A stretch of DNA of 64,000 bases from Coriobacteriia bacterium (GCA_030652345.1 JAUSAU010000085.1:1-64000), one strand, 5' to 3'. Shown: positions 42,177-51,280, numbered from the stretch's first letter. Made by a program: numbers and translations. Notes: a model not told the origin generated them from the sequence alone.

Positions 42177-43133
42177 ATGCTCAACGTCAACCGACTCCGC
42201 GTACTGAGAGAGATCGCCTCCCGCGGCACCATCGCGGCTGCTGCAGAGGCGCTCTACATGACGCCGTCCGCGATCTCCCAGCAGATGGCCACGCTGGAGC
42301 GGGAGGCCGGCACTCCATTGCTGGAACGCGCGGGGCGCGGCGTCCGGCTCACCCCCGCAGGCGAACGCCTGGTGACGCATGCCGAACGCGTCATCGCGGT
42401 ACTCGAGGAGGCGCAGGCCGACGTCGACGCCGTCGCCCGCGGCGTAGCCGGGCGGTTGCGCACCTGTGCATTCCCGACCGGAGCCCGGGCGCTGCTGATC
42501 CCGGCACTCTCTCGGATCCGCGCGGAGTACCCGCGCCTCCAGCTCTCGATGGTCGACCTCGAGCCGGAAGAGAGCGTCCCGCTGCTCAAGACCGGTGAGA
42601 TCGACGTCCTGCTCACCTACGAGTTCGATCACCTCCCCCAACGCGACGATCCCGGCGTCGAACAGGTGCTGCTCGCGATCGAACCGATGGCCATCGCGCT
42701 GCCGGTGACGCACCCTGCCGCCACGGGCCCGGTGCGCGTGCGCGACCTCAAGGACGAAGAGTGGATCGTCGGTCAGGATGGGTCATCGCTCCTGGAGGTA
42801 CAGGTTCGCGTGGCCAACGAGGCCGGGTTCCAGCCGAAGCTCGATCTGCACAGCAACGACTATCAGGTCATCTTGGCCGCGGTCGAGGCCGGGCTCGGCG
42901 TTGCCCTCGTCCCGCCGATGGCACGGTTCGCGGAGTATCCGGGTGTCGCCTTCAGGCGGCCCGAAGACATGGAGGTGCGGCGGCGCATCCTCGCGGTCAT
43001 CCGCCGCGGCAGTGGCAAGAGCCCCGGGATCGCCGCTCTCGTCGAGGCTCTGCGGGACATCGCGCGTCAGCAGGCGGCTGCGCACGCACACGAGGGGATG
43101 GTCGCACCCGGGCCGGAAGGGGCGCTGCGTTAA
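42177..43133 (+). CDS. LysR-family transcriptional regulator
   Basis: A 318-residue LysR protein. HTH at 1-60 (LRVLREIASRGTIAAAAEAL, then TPSAISQQMATLEREAGTPL), followed by a two-lobed effector domain (LRTCAFPTGARALLIPALSR through SPGIAALVEALRD). ATG 42177 gives the usual LysR N-terminus, though its ribosome site is poor. The effector is unknown. It faces the 33-residue membrane protein across a 113-bp divergent region with an ACAATTGT palindrome. Confidence 0.92.
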   Translation: MLNVNRLRVLREIASRGTIAAAAEALYMTPSAISQQMATLEREAGTPLLERAGRGVRLTPAGERLVTHAERVIAVLEEAQADVDAVARGVAGRLRTCAFPTGARALLIPALSRIRAEYPRLQLSMVDLEPEESVPLLKTGEIDVLLTYEFDHLPQRDDPGVEQVLLAIEPMAIALPVTHPAATGPVRVRDLKDEEWIVGQDGSSLLEVQVRVANEAGFQPKLDLHSNDYQVILAAVEAGLGVALVPPMARFAEYPGVAFRRPEDMEVRRRILAVIRRGSGKSPGIAALVEALRDIARQQAAAHAHEGMVAPGPEGALR

Positions 43134-43184
43134 TCCGTTCGTAAGGCATGCGTACTCCCATATGGTCGAGAGGAGTGATGCCGT

Positions 43185-43847
43185 GTGAGAGTCCTGCTCG
43201 TCGAAGACCACCTGCCGCTCGCGCGAGCCATCGCCGAGTACCTGACGTGCGAGGGGTTCGAGGTCGTACCCGTCAGCGACGGCGCCGACGCACTGGATGC
43301 GCTCGCAGAATCGACATTTGCCATCGTCGTACTCGACCTGAATCTGCCGAAGATCGACGGCCTCGAGGTCTGCCGGCGTCTGCGCAGCGCCGGGATCGAA
43401 GCGCCGGTCATCATGCTCACTGCTCGCACCGGCGCCAAAGCCACTGTGGCGGGGCTGGGATGCGGTGCCGACGACTACCTGACAAAACCGTTCGGGCTCG
43501 AGGAGCTCGTCGCCCGGATGCGTGCGCTGCTAAGGCGGAAGGGCACGACGCGGGCTGCTGTCATCGACATCGGCGACGTCCGGATAGACACGAACACGCG
43601 TGCGGTCACCCGCGCCGGGTCGCCCGTTCATCTGGCCCCGCGGGAGTACGAACTCCTCGAACACCTCGCGCGCAACCGCGGCGTGGTCCAGGACCGGATG
43701 ACGCTGCTGGATCAGGTCTGGCAGGAGCCGGAGGGGCTGATCTTCTCGCAGACCGTCGACGTGCACGTCTCATACCTGCGCCGGAAGCTCGGCAAGACCG
43801 TGGTCCTGACGGCTCCCGGTGCCGGCTATCTGGTGCCCGATGAGTAG
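43185..43847 (+). CDS. OmpR-family response regulator
   Basis: A 220-residue response regulator. Receiver domain 1-115 with acidic pair in VEDHLP, phosphorylation Asp in VVLDLNLPKIDG, and LTKPF Lys; winged-helix output domain 125-220 with YELLEHLARNRGVVQDRMTL and VDVHVSYLRRKLGK. GTG 43185 has AGGAG nine bases upstream. Its stop overlaps the kinase start by 8 bases. Confidence 0.94.
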   Translation: MRVLLVEDHLPLARAIAEYLTCEGFEVVPVSDGADALDALAESTFAIVVLDLNLPKIDGLEVCRRLRSAGIEAPVIMLTARTGAKATVAGLGCGADDYLTKPFGLEELVARMRALLRRKGTTRAAVIDIGDVRIDTNTRAVTRAGSPVHLAPREYELLEHLARNRGVVQDRMTLLDQVWQEPEGLIFSQTVDVHVSYLRRKLGKTVVLTAPGAGYLVPDE

Positions 43848-45009
43848 CCGCGCGCACCTCCACGCCGGGGTCGAACGAACCATCGCGCGCAGGTTTGCGT
43901 ATCTGGTCTCCGCGATACTCGTGCTGGCGATCGCGTCGTACGCGGTCGTCGACCTGATCGCGAGCGGTGCGCGTCTCGACAACGACCTCGCGCGGAGAGC
44001 CGAACGGTTCGCGATCCGGGTCGGGCGCACCGGTCGCGGAGGTGGCGCCGGCGACCTCGGAGAGGCATGCGTCCTGGATGCCTCGGGGCGCGTGGTGCGC
44101 CGCGGCGAGGGCTTCCCGCCACTCGCGGGCGCCCTGCCGCAAAGGGGCTACGCGACGCTCGGTGGGCCGGACGGCGACTTCCGAGTCTACGCGACCGGAC
44201 TCCCCGACGGCGGTTCACTCCTGATCGCAGAGCGGGCGCGCGGCGACGCGGCCGACGTGCTGGAGAAGGTGCTTCTACTGTGTGCCGTGAGCATCGGCGT
44301 GACCGTGCTCGTCTACGTCATCGGCCTCCGCTTCGCGAAGCGCTCTCTGGAGCCGGTGCACGCGACCCTGGCCCGGCTCGACCAGTTCACGGCAGACGCG
44401 GGTCACGAACTGCGCACGCCGCTGGCGACGATACGTGCGCAGATGGAGGTGGCCGAGCGTACCGGCGAGTACCGAGAGGGTATCGCCGCTGCAACCGATG
44501 AGGTCGAGCGCGCGACGGCGCTCGTCGAGCGACTGCTCGAGATAGCCCGCCTCGACAGCGCCTCGCTGATGCGCGACGACCTCGACCTGGGTGTCGTCAC
44601 GAGAGCGGCCGCCGGCCGTGCAGCGGAAGCAGCTGGCGGCGCTGCGATCACGACCCGCGGTATCGACGGCGTGAGGGTGTCAGCGGACCCCGTACTGCTC
44701 GAGCGGCTGCTCGCCAACCTCATCGACAATGCCGTGCGCTTCGCACGGCCCGACAGTACCGTCTCCATCGAGTGGGATCGTGCGACGCTGACGGTGCACA
44801 ACTCGGGCGAACCGATCCCGGCTGAAGTGATAGCGCGGGTCTTCGATCCGTTCTTCCAGGTCGACCCGTCGCGCGCCGCGGGAGGCTTCGGGCTCGGTCT
44901 CGCGATAGCCTCCCGCATAGCCACCCTGCACGGGTGGTCGCTGTCGGCGTCCAGCGACCGCTCATCCGGCACCACGTTCACCGTCACCTTCGGGGGACGA
45001 CGGCCTTAA
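43840..45009 (+). CDS. OmpR-type system sensor histidine kinase
   Basis: A 389-residue kinase. Two membrane segments (about 18-42 and 145-165) flank an extracytoplasmic sensor domain; HisKA follows (QFTADAGHELRTPLATIRAQ) and HATPase_c (ANLIDNAVRFARPDS, FDPFFQVDPSRAAGGFGLGL). It is coupled to the response regulator upstream, and the gene for a small secreted OB-fold-like protein follows 64 bp later, a plausible target. Confidence 0.93.
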   Translation: MSSRAHLHAGVERTIARRFAYLVSAILVLAIASYAVVDLIASGARLDNDLARRAERFAIRVGRTGRGGGAGDLGEACVLDASGRVVRRGEGFPPLAGALPQRGYATLGGPDGDFRVYATGLPDGGSLLIAERARGDAADVLEKVLLLCAVSIGVTVLVYVIGLRFAKRSLEPVHATLARLDQFTADAGHELRTPLATIRAQMEVAERTGEYREGIAAATDEVERATALVERLLEIARLDSASLMRDDLDLGVVTRAAAGRAAEAAGGAAITTRGIDGVRVSADPVLLERLLANLIDNAVRFARPDSTVSIEWDRATLTVHNSGEPIPAEVIARVFDPFFQVDPSRAAGGFGLGLAIASRIATLHGWSLSASSDRSSGTTFTVTFGGRRP

Positions 45010-45073
45010 CCGGGTCTTAGAACCCGGCGGTCCACAGTAGCCCTACGGTTCCTCGACCAAGAGGAGGTGCAAC

Positions 45074-45547
45074 ATGAAGAGGATCCTTCTGCTCGGAGCG
45101 ATCACCGTTCTGGTCCTGGGTATCGTCGGTACGGCGGTCGCCGCGACATACGGTTCGATCGCAGAGATCAAAGCGCTCCCGGCTGACTCGCCGGTCACCT
45201 TCACGGCGACCGTGCTCACGGCCAGCGGGAACGACTACACGCTCTCCGATGGAGTCGACACTCTCTCTCTCGGCTTCGGCCCCCGCTGGTACAAGGCAGT
45301 GGACCTTGCGGTCGGCGAGAAGGTGACGACCACCGGCGAGGTGGACAAGGGCAAGGCCGGCGACAAGGCCGCTGAGGTCGACGCGTACTCCGTGACCACA
45401 TCGAACGGTACGGCCGTCGAGGTCCGCAAGGGCCCGGGCAAGCCGCCGTGGGCGGGCAAGGGCGGTCCGAACGGCAAGTCCGGCGCGAAGGCGGATGTCC
45501 CCGACAAGGACGACGCAAACGAGAAGCCCGATACGGACAAGGACTGA
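45074..45547 (+). CDS. Secreted OB-fold-like protein with acidic tail
   Basis: A 157-residue exported protein. Signal peptide 1-23 (cleaved near AVA-ATY), then an OB-fold-like domain (SIAEIKALPADSPVTFTATV, GVDTLSLGFGPRWYKAVDLA, VGEKVTTTGEVD) like NirD/YgiW-type periplasmic proteins. The C-terminus is Gly/Pro/Lys/Asp-rich and disordered. The ribosome site GAGGAGG is strong. It lies directly downstream of the two-component genes, suggesting control by them. Confidence 0.75.
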   Translation: MKRILLLGAITVLVLGIVGTAVAATYGSIAEIKALPADSPVTFTATVLTASGNDYTLSDGVDTLSLGFGPRWYKAVDLAVGEKVTTTGEVDKGKAGDKAAEVDAYSVTTSNGTAVEVRKGPGKPPWAGKGGPNGKSGAKADVPDKDDANEKPDTDKD

Positions 45548-45567
45548 TTCCCACGATCCTGTGTCGT

Positions 45568-45597
45568 GAGAGGGCCTGCCTTCACGGGGGCCCTCTT
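45568..45597 (+). terminator. Rho-independent terminator
   Basis: GAGGGCC / GGCCCTC stem around a 12-base loop, followed by TTCGCG, 20 bp past the OB-fold-like gene. The T-run is short. Confidence 0.6.
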
Positions 45598-45678
45598 CGC
45601 GCGCCGCCTCGAGACTCCGCAGGTCCGCACCGGGGGCGCGGCACCGCGTGGATCAAGCGTGTCGGGGTCGGTGCCCGG

Positions 45679-46344
45679 TCACGAACCCTCCCTCGGGGTG
45701 AGTCCTCCCGGCTGCGATGTGCGCGGCACGAGTCCGCGGTCGAGCGAAGCCCACAGGTAGAGCGATGCGGCCGTCCGGAACGGACGCCACGCCTCCCCCG
45801 CCGCGGCGAGTTCCGCCCCCGTCGCCGCTCGACCCAGACCCAGCGCCCATCCGCCCGCGCGCAGGAGTCCGTTGTCGTCCACAGCCAGGACGTCCGGACG
45901 CGCGAGACAGAAGATCAGGAACATCTCTGCGGTCCATCGGCCGATGCCCTTCACGCGCGTGACGTCGGCGATCACCGCGTCGTCGTCGAGTGCGTCCAGG
46001 GATTCGAGATCGAGGTCGCCCGATGCGACGCGATGCGCGAGGTCACGGACGTATGTGCACTTCGACCCGGAGAGGCCCACGCCACGCAGTTGTGTCTCGG
46101 AGTGACCGAGTACGGCGGCCGGCTCGAGCGGTCCCAATGCCGCGAAACGGCCCCAGATGGTCGACGCCGCCTTGGTCGAGAGTTGCTGACCCACGATGGC
46201 GCGCGCCAACGCGACGAATCGATCGTCCTCGAGGCCCACGGAGACGTCACCGACCGACCGCGTCACCTCGGCCATGACCGGGTCGTGGGCGAGTGCACGG
46301 ATCTCGGGTGACGCCTGATCGAAGCCGAGTCTGCCGGCGCTCAT
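45679..46344 (-). CDS. DNA-3-methyladenine glycosylase (HhH-GPD, AlkA-like)
   Basis: A 221-residue helix-hairpin-helix glycosylase. FVALARAIVGQQLSTKAAST opens the domain; TRVKGIGRWTAEMFLIFCLA is the hairpin and LAVDDNGLL holds the catalytic Asp. It excises alkylated bases in base-excision repair. It lacks the N-terminal domain of E. coli AlkA, like the short archaeal and actinobacterial forms. ATG 46344 overlaps the DUF2284 stop by 4 bases. Confidence 0.93.
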   Translation of the reverse strand: MSAGRLGFDQASPEIRALAHDPVMAEVTRSVGDVSVGLEDDRFVALARAIVGQQLSTKAASTIWGRFAALGPLEPAAVLGHSETQLRGVGLSGSKCTYVRDLAHRVASGDLDLESLDALDDDAVIADVTRVKGIGRWTAEMFLIFCLARPDVLAVDDNGLLRAGGWALGLGRAATGAELAAAGEAWRPFRTAASLYLWASLDRGLVPRTSQPGGLTPREGS

Positions 46345-46859
46345 TCGACCCATACCGCCGCGTACCAGTTCTGGGGATCGGTCTCGCTCGCGAGCGTCTC
46401 GATCGGCAACCCGAGGCCGCGCGCGGTCTTGAAGACATCGATCCCGACCGAATGGAAGGCAGGCCGCGCCTTCTTCGGATTGGCGCACGCTCGACCGTCG
46501 AGCCCGGCGCACGAGCCGCAACAACCGCAGTCGCTCATCGAGAACGCCAGGTAGTAGCCGTCGAGGAACGCTTGTCGCTCGATGGCGTACGACGCCTCCT
46601 GCGCGGTCCCCTTGTCGGTCGCGTGCACGATCAGGCCCCACGAGTAGCGGCGCAGCATCTCCTCGTATTCGGCAGGCTTCAGAGCGCCGGCGCGTGAGGG
46701 ACAGATCGGACCCAGCCCCCAATCCGCGCATCCGAACATGCACTTGAGCAGGACGCGCGAGTCGAACGCGACGTCATCCGGCACGAAGGGGACGACATCG
46801 GCGGCGCCGAGGGAGAGCCCGAGTCCGATGAATCGCGCCGTGTCCTGATCCCGCTCCAT
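46341..46859 (-). CDS. DUF2284 Cys-rich metal-binding protein
   Basis: A 172-residue protein with nine cysteines in DUF2284 arrangement: VLLKCMFGCADWGLGPICPS and SMSDCGCCGSCAGLDGRACA, then NPKKARPAFHSVGIDVFKTA. Members probably bind an iron-sulfur cluster; the function is unknown. ATG 46859 has GGGGG upstream. Co-transcribed with the DNA glycosylase. Confidence 0.88.
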   Translation of the reverse strand: MERDQDTARFIGLGLSLGAADVVPFVPDDVAFDSRVLLKCMFGCADWGLGPICPSRAGALKPAEYEEMLRRYSWGLIVHATDKGTAQEASYAIERQAFLDGYYLAFSMSDCGCCGSCAGLDGRACANPKKARPAFHSVGIDVFKTARGLGLPIETLASETDPQNWYAAVWVE

Positions 46860-46885
46860 ACGACCCCCACATCCGCTCGCAGCCG

Positions 46886-47716
46886 CTACCAGAAGAACTC
46901 GTCCGGATCCTTGCCGAGGCGAAGCTCGACAGAGATGGCGTCGATGGTCCGCATCTCGTCGGCGGACAGATCGAAGTCGAAGACGTCGGCGTTCTCCACG
47001 ATCCGGTCGTGATGGACGGACTTCGGCAGCGCCGAGACGCCGTGCTGGAGCATCCAGCGCAGTGAGACCTGAGCGGGCGTCTTCGCGTGTGCCGCAGCGA
47101 TCCGAACCAGCTCGGGCACCTCGCCCACGCGACCGCGCATCACGGGTGCCCACGCCTGCATCGTGATACCCGCCTCGCGACAGTAGGTCCGCAACTCGCG
47201 TCGTTGAAGCCACGGATGGTGCTCGACCTGGTCGACGGCCGGAGGAACCTCCGCGACGGCCAGGAGCGCCCGTACGTGATGTGGCAGGTGGTTGCAGACG
47301 CCGATGGCGCGTGTACGGCCGCGGGCGAGCAGCAGCTCCATCGCCCGCCAGGTATCGGCCATGAGTTCGCGGCTCGGCCAGTGGACCATGTACAGGTCCA
47401 CGTGCTCCAGCCCCAGCAGTCGCAGGGAGCGCTCGCATGCCGCGACGGTGCCCTCGAAACCCTGATCGTCGTTCCAGACCTTGGTCGCGACGAAGAGATC
47501 CTCGCGGGCGAGTCCGGAGTCACGCAGCGCGCGTCCGACGCCCTGTTCGTTCTCGTAGAGCGAGGCTGTATCGACGCCACGGTAGCCGATCTCGAGGGCG
47601 GCGCGCACCGACCCGTAGACCTCCGGGCCGTCGGCCGACTTGTACGTCCCGAAGCCGAGCATCGGCATGCGAACGCCCGGTGCGATCTCGGTGCTGGACG
47701 CGATCGAGAGCGACAT
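46886..47716 (-). CDS. Aldo/keto reductase
   Basis: A 276-residue (beta/alpha)8 AKR. MPMLGFGTYKSADGPEVYGS, AYR-equivalent GYRGVDTASLYENEQGVGRA with catalytic Asp/Tyr, LEHVDLYMVHWPS, and the NADPH-binding PKSVHHDRIVENADVFDFDL are all present. It resembles 2,5-diketo-gluconate reductase-type AKR5 enzymes; substrate unknown. Confidence 0.95.
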   Translation of the reverse strand: MSLSIASSTEIAPGVRMPMLGFGTYKSADGPEVYGSVRAALEIGYRGVDTASLYENEQGVGRALRDSGLAREDLFVATKVWNDDQGFEGTVAACERSLRLLGLEHVDLYMVHWPSRELMADTWRAMELLLARGRTRAIGVCNHLPHHVRALLAVAEVPPAVDQVEHHPWLQRRELRTYCREAGITMQAWAPVMRGRVGEVPELVRIAAAHAKTPAQVSLRWMLQHGVSALPKSVHHDRIVENADVFDFDLSADEMRTIDAISVELRLGKDPDEFFW

Positions 47717-47724
47717 GGCGGGTC

Positions 47725-48999
47725 CTACGCCCCGAACTCGGGCGGCTCCGCAGGAGACTCGGGTTCAAGGGCCGGCGGCTCGATCTCGCGGAACTGGAAC
47801 CCCTCATTGACGACAGGCGCGACCGGCTCTCCCGGCATGCTGAAGAGACCGGGCTGCTCGGGCGCCGGGGTCGGCTGATCGACGTTCCACGGATCGGCGA
47901 CCGGTGTGGCGCTCGGATCGGCGTCGTCCGGTGCCGTCTCATCGGACTCCCAGGAGCCCTGGGCGCCGACCTGCGGGTCGCGCGACGGCTGCGTCCACGA
48001 TCGATCCTCACCGCGGGCGCCCACCTGTGCGATGAGCTCGTCGAGGTCGGATTCGAGTTCGGGCTCGGGTTCCGGCTCGGGTTCGGGCTCGGGCTCCGTG
48101 TCCGCAACGACGGTCACGGGATCCGGCGCATCTCCGGCACCGTAGTCCGCAGCAGCCGGGTCGTCCTCTCCTTCGGGCTCGGCATCGCTGCCGTCATCCA
48201 CGTCGACGGACGCCGGAACCGGCTGGTCCCCGGCGACCTGCTCGAGGGAGGTGACGACGGGTACGACCGCGACGTCCTGTTCGACTTGCTCGGGCATCTC
48301 GGGCGGCAGGAAGGCGGCGGCCGCGGCAGCGGCCTCCACGGCCGCACGGCGCTCATCCTGGAACCGCTGGTTGGTCGCGCGCACCACGTCGAGCAGGTTC
48401 GGCGTGATCGCCGCACCAAGCGGCCCGGCGGGAGTCACCTCGGCAGGGAGCGCGACCGTGGGAGTCGGCACAGATACCTGGTCCGTCACCGGTACCGGCG
48501 CGAAGGTCGGTGTCTCCGGCGTCGCGGGATGGCTCGCAAGCCACGCGGCAGTCGAGTCGGCGGTCCACGCGCCGGCGGTGGCGCCCGCACCGGCTGCGGG
48601 GCCCGCGCCTTCGAACGTGTCGGCCGCCTGCTTGAACTTCGCATTCGCCGCCCGGACGGCGTCCAGAATCTGCGGGCGCAGTTCCTCCGCGACCTGGACA
48701 CCACTGTCCTTGACCACCTCGGCGGCGGTCGCGACCGCATCCGTCACCCGACGGCCTCCGGGTGACCCGGCCACATCGTCGAGAGACGCACTCAGTCGGC
48801 GCGCGAGTTCATCGAGTCCGTCGCGCAGGTCACGCATCCGCGTCTGGTTCTCGTCGCTGTCGACGGCCGCTCTGGTCGCGCGACCGATCGACTCGCCGAG
48901 TGCGGCGAGCGCGTCGACCACCTCGGCCCAATCGCCTGCGGAGGGCGCTGCTCCTCCGACGCGGTTCTCTTCGGACGGGCGCCGGGACTCGTCGCTCAC
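47725..48999 (-). CDS. Acidic disordered protein with EP repeat
   Basis: A 424-residue protein without signal or membrane segments. Residues 15-140 are helical (DWAEVVDALAALGESIGRAT, LRDGLDELARRLSASLDDVA); the rest is Pro/Glu/Asp/Ala-rich and disordered, with an uninterrupted (EP)n run near residue 310. GTG 48999 follows AAGGAGG ten bases upstream. No known family. It could be a scaffold or cell-surface-associated protein; its role is unknown. Confidence 0.7.
   Translation of the reverse strand: MSDESRRPSEENRVGGAAPSAGDWAEVVDALAALGESIGRATRAAVDSDENQTRMRDLRDGLDELARRLSASLDDVAGSPGGRRVTDAVATAAEVVKDSGVQVAEELRPQILDAVRAANAKFKQAADTFEGAGPAAGAGATAGAWTADSTAAWLASHPATPETPTFAPVPVTDQVSVPTPTVALPAEVTPAGPLGAAITPNLLDVVRATNQRFQDERRAAVEAAAAAAAFLPPEMPEQVEQDVAVVPVVTSLEQVAGDQPVPASVDVDDGSDAEPEGEDDPAAADYGAGDAPDPVTVVADTEPEPEPEPEPEPELESDLDELIAQVGARGEDRSWTQPSRDPQVGAQGSWESDETAPDDADPSATPVADPWNVDQPTPAPEQPGLFSMPGEPVAPVVNEGFQFREIEPPALEPESPAEPPEFGA
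48055..48105 (-). repeat. EP-codon short tandem repeat
   Basis: A degenerate hexanucleotide array (GGCTCG/GGTTCC variants on the plus strand) encodes the (Glu-Pro)n tract of the acidic protein. Such repeats can vary in length by slippage. Confidence 0.7.
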
Positions 49000-49081
49000 G
49001 ATCCGTCTACCTCCTTCACCGACGCGGCAGGGGCCGTCGTCGGGTATGGTTCGCGTGAAGACTCCCGATGAAGGAGCCATT

Positions 49082-49520
49082 GTGACGATACCCGACACCG
49101 CCCCACCGCGCACTCAGTCCCTCTGGCGAATCATGGCCCTCGAGGTCTTCGGCGCCATACCGATCGCTCTGTTCGGGGCGGTGGTGGCCGGCAGTGGATC
49201 GCAGCTCGTACTGAACGCCATCTTCGGTACGCAGGGATTCGAGGACATCGTCAGACTCCTCTTCGGCGGGCTGCTCGGACTGGTGCTCGCTGCCCCCGTG
49301 GGCGCCCGCCTGTCCGCGGGCATCCTTGCGCCGGCCCGGCTCCCTGCGGCTCTCCTACGCCGGCTCGGTGGCCGGAGGGCTCAGCTTCTTCCTCGTCGCC
49401 ATGCTCGCGTCCCGCACGGGAGTGCCGTCGGCCGTCTGGGCTGTGGTCCCGATCCTCACCGTCGTGCTCGCGGTGCTGGGCTTCAACGGAGCAGCGATCC
49501 GGTCGGCCGGGCGGCGCTGA
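49082..49520 (+). pseudogene. Frameshifted small membrane protein
   Basis: From a GTG with AAGGAG upstream, the frame encodes LWRIMALEVFGAIPIALFGA through GLLGLVLAAPVGARLSAGIL. Near 49325-49345 the membrane-protein coding character switches to the +1 frame (SLRLSYAGSVAGGLSFFLVA, then PSAVWAVVPILTVVLAVLGF), ending at 49520. One base too many (or two too few) in the GC-run CCGGCCCGGC would explain it. Rejoined, it is a membrane protein of about 146 residues with four segments. It is either an inactive gene or a sequencing error. Confidence 0.6.
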
Positions 49521-49610
49521 GCCGACTGCCGGTCGGGACTCTCTGGCGCCGTGTCACACCTGCGAGGCATACTGTGTCCACGGTATGGAACATCCTTGGG
49601 GGAGGCACCC

Positions 49611-50438
49611 ATGCCCGACATGCACGGCAAGACCGTCCTGATCACGGGGGCCACCAGCGGCATCGGACGCGAGTCAGCCACCCAGCTGGCCCGCATGGGC
49701 GCGCACGTCTTCGTCCACGGCCGCACCGCGGAGCGTGCAGCGGCCGCATCCGCATCGATCGCCCGGGATTCCCGATCCGAGAGCGTCTCGCCGGTATTCG
49801 GCGATCTGTCGTCGCTGTCGCAGGTCCGCGCCCTGGCGGCAGCGGTAACTGCGCAGACCGACGAGCTCCACGTTCTGGTCAACAACGCCGGCGTCTACAT
49901 GCGCGACCGTGTCCTGACCGAGGACGGACATGAGACGACCTGGGCCGTGAACCACCTCGCGCACTTCGCGCTGACGCTCGCTCTTGAGCGTCTCCTCGCG
50001 AACAGCGCACCCGCTCGCGTGGTGACGGTCAGCTCCGTCGCGCACTTCAGAGGAACGATCGACTTCGCCGACCCAGAACGCGCTCTCGGCTACGACGGAT
50101 ACGGCTCGTACGCGGCCTCGAAGTTGATGAACGTGCTCTTCTCCATGGAGCTCGCCGACCATCTGGCCGGCACGGGCGTCACCTCGAACGCACTGCATCC
50201 GGGGATCATCGATACCCGCCTCCTGCACGACGGATTCCCCGGCCAACAGGGTGCCAGTCCTGAGACCGGCGCGACGACCGTCGTCTACCTTGCGAGTTCC
50301 CCCGATGTGGAGGACACGTCCGGACGCTACTTCGTCAACCAGCACCCGGCCCATCCTGCGCCCGCGACCGAAGACCTGGACCTCCGGCACCACCTGTGGC
50401 TCGTGAGCGACGACCTCACCCGCGCGATCAGCGTCTAG
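49611..50438 (+). CDS. Short-chain dehydrogenase/reductase
   Basis: A 275-residue SDR of the retinol-dehydrogenase-like type. TVLITGATSGIGRESATQLA (TGxxxGIG cofactor loop), LHVLVNNAGVYM (NNAG), VVTVSSVAHFRG (catalytic Ser) and YGSYAASKLMNVLF (YxxxK) are intact. It probably uses NADP(H); substrate unknown. ATG 49611 follows GGGGGAGG. Confidence 0.95.
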   Translation: MPDMHGKTVLITGATSGIGRESATQLARMGAHVFVHGRTAERAAAASASIARDSRSESVSPVFGDLSSLSQVRALAAAVTAQTDELHVLVNNAGVYMRDRVLTEDGHETTWAVNHLAHFALTLALERLLANSAPARVVTVSSVAHFRGTIDFADPERALGYDGYGSYAASKLMNVLFSMELADHLAGTGVTSNALHPGIIDTRLLHDGFPGQQGASPETGATTVVYLASSPDVEDTSGRYFVNQHPAHPAPATEDLDLRHHLWLVSDDLTRAISV

Positions 50439-51134
50439 TCACCGGGCTGATCCGGGGGGAAACGGGACTTCATCTGAAGGCGGGATCGGAGGGTTCTCCA
50501 GCCCCGGCGTCTCCCGTGAAGGGCGCACGACCGGATTCCGCGGGTCGTGTCTGGGCAGCGTGGCCACCCGACGCTCGTACGCCGAACGACGGCGGCGCTC
50601 GATCGCGACCCGGATGAACGGCCAGGTACCGACCGCCAGCCCCGCGATCACACAGAGCAGCCCGCAGACCCACACCACCGTCGCAACGGGCTCCGCCCAG
50701 TCGAGATGGCCGATTGATCCAAAGATGGCGGCCCAGTCGTGCGTCCCGCCGATCAGAGGGAGCCGCTCGTAGGGCGCATCAGCGATGTAGACGCTGGCAT
50801 CACGCGCGGACGTCCCAAGCCAGGCGAGCATGAGAGCGACGGCGAACTCTTCCCGGCGAACCGCACCGAAATACGCGGCGAGGCCACCGGGTACCAGCAG
50901 CTGAAGGAACGTTCCGGCGAGTGCCGGCATCAGCCCGGGCAGGGCACCACCGAGCATGTGCCCGAGCTCGTGGAAGCCCAGGTCAGCCGCGGCGAGCAAC
51001 GGCACGCGCTCACCGAGCACGAAGGTCCACACGATCGCGGCCACGCACACGACCGCAGCCACGCCATCGGCGGCCAGGCGCCAGCGTCCGGAGCCGTCAC
51101 CGGGCCCGGCCTGTATGTCCTCGAAGTCATCCAC
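50439..51134 (-). CDS. Membrane protein with HExxH motif
   Basis: About 231 residues from GTG 51134 (ATG 51167 also possible). Four or five membrane segments; the second carries LGFHELGHMLGGALPGLMPA, an HExxH-type zinc site. No second conserved ligand (NPxG or LDG) is visible, so peptidase activity is unproven. The cytoplasmic tail is basic then proline-rich. It converges on the SDR gene with no gap. Confidence 0.65.
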   Translation of the reverse strand: MDDFEDIQAGPGDGSGRWRLAADGVAAVVCVAAIVWTFVLGERVPLLAAADLGFHELGHMLGGALPGLMPALAGTFLQLLVPGGLAAYFGAVRREEFAVALMLAWLGTSARDASVYIADAPYERLPLIGGTHDWAAIFGSIGHLDWAEPVATVVWVCGLLCVIAGLAVGTWPFIRVAIERRRRSAYERRVATLPRHDPRNPVVRPSRETPGLENPPIPPSDEVPFPPGSAR

Positions 51135-51256
51135 CCCATCACGATACCGCGCCGCGCGCACTCGCACGACGAACTGAGCGCGCCGTCGGAGCCCCGAATC
51201 GGGATGAACAGCAGTAGAGCGGACACGGAGTGCTCGCGGGGCTCACTGGATTCGCT

Positions 51257-51280
51257 ACTGGGCACCCAGTGGGTACCATG
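51257..51280. promoter_or_regulatory. Tandem palindromes upstream of orphan response regulator
   Basis: ACTGGG-CA-CCCAGT (51257-51270) is a 6-bp inverted repeat with a 2-base spacer; it merges into TGGGTACCA, repeating the TGGG-N-ACC unit 10 bp on. It lies 62-85 bp upstream of the response-regulator gene. A protein-binding site is likely; the binder is unknown. Confidence 0.45.
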
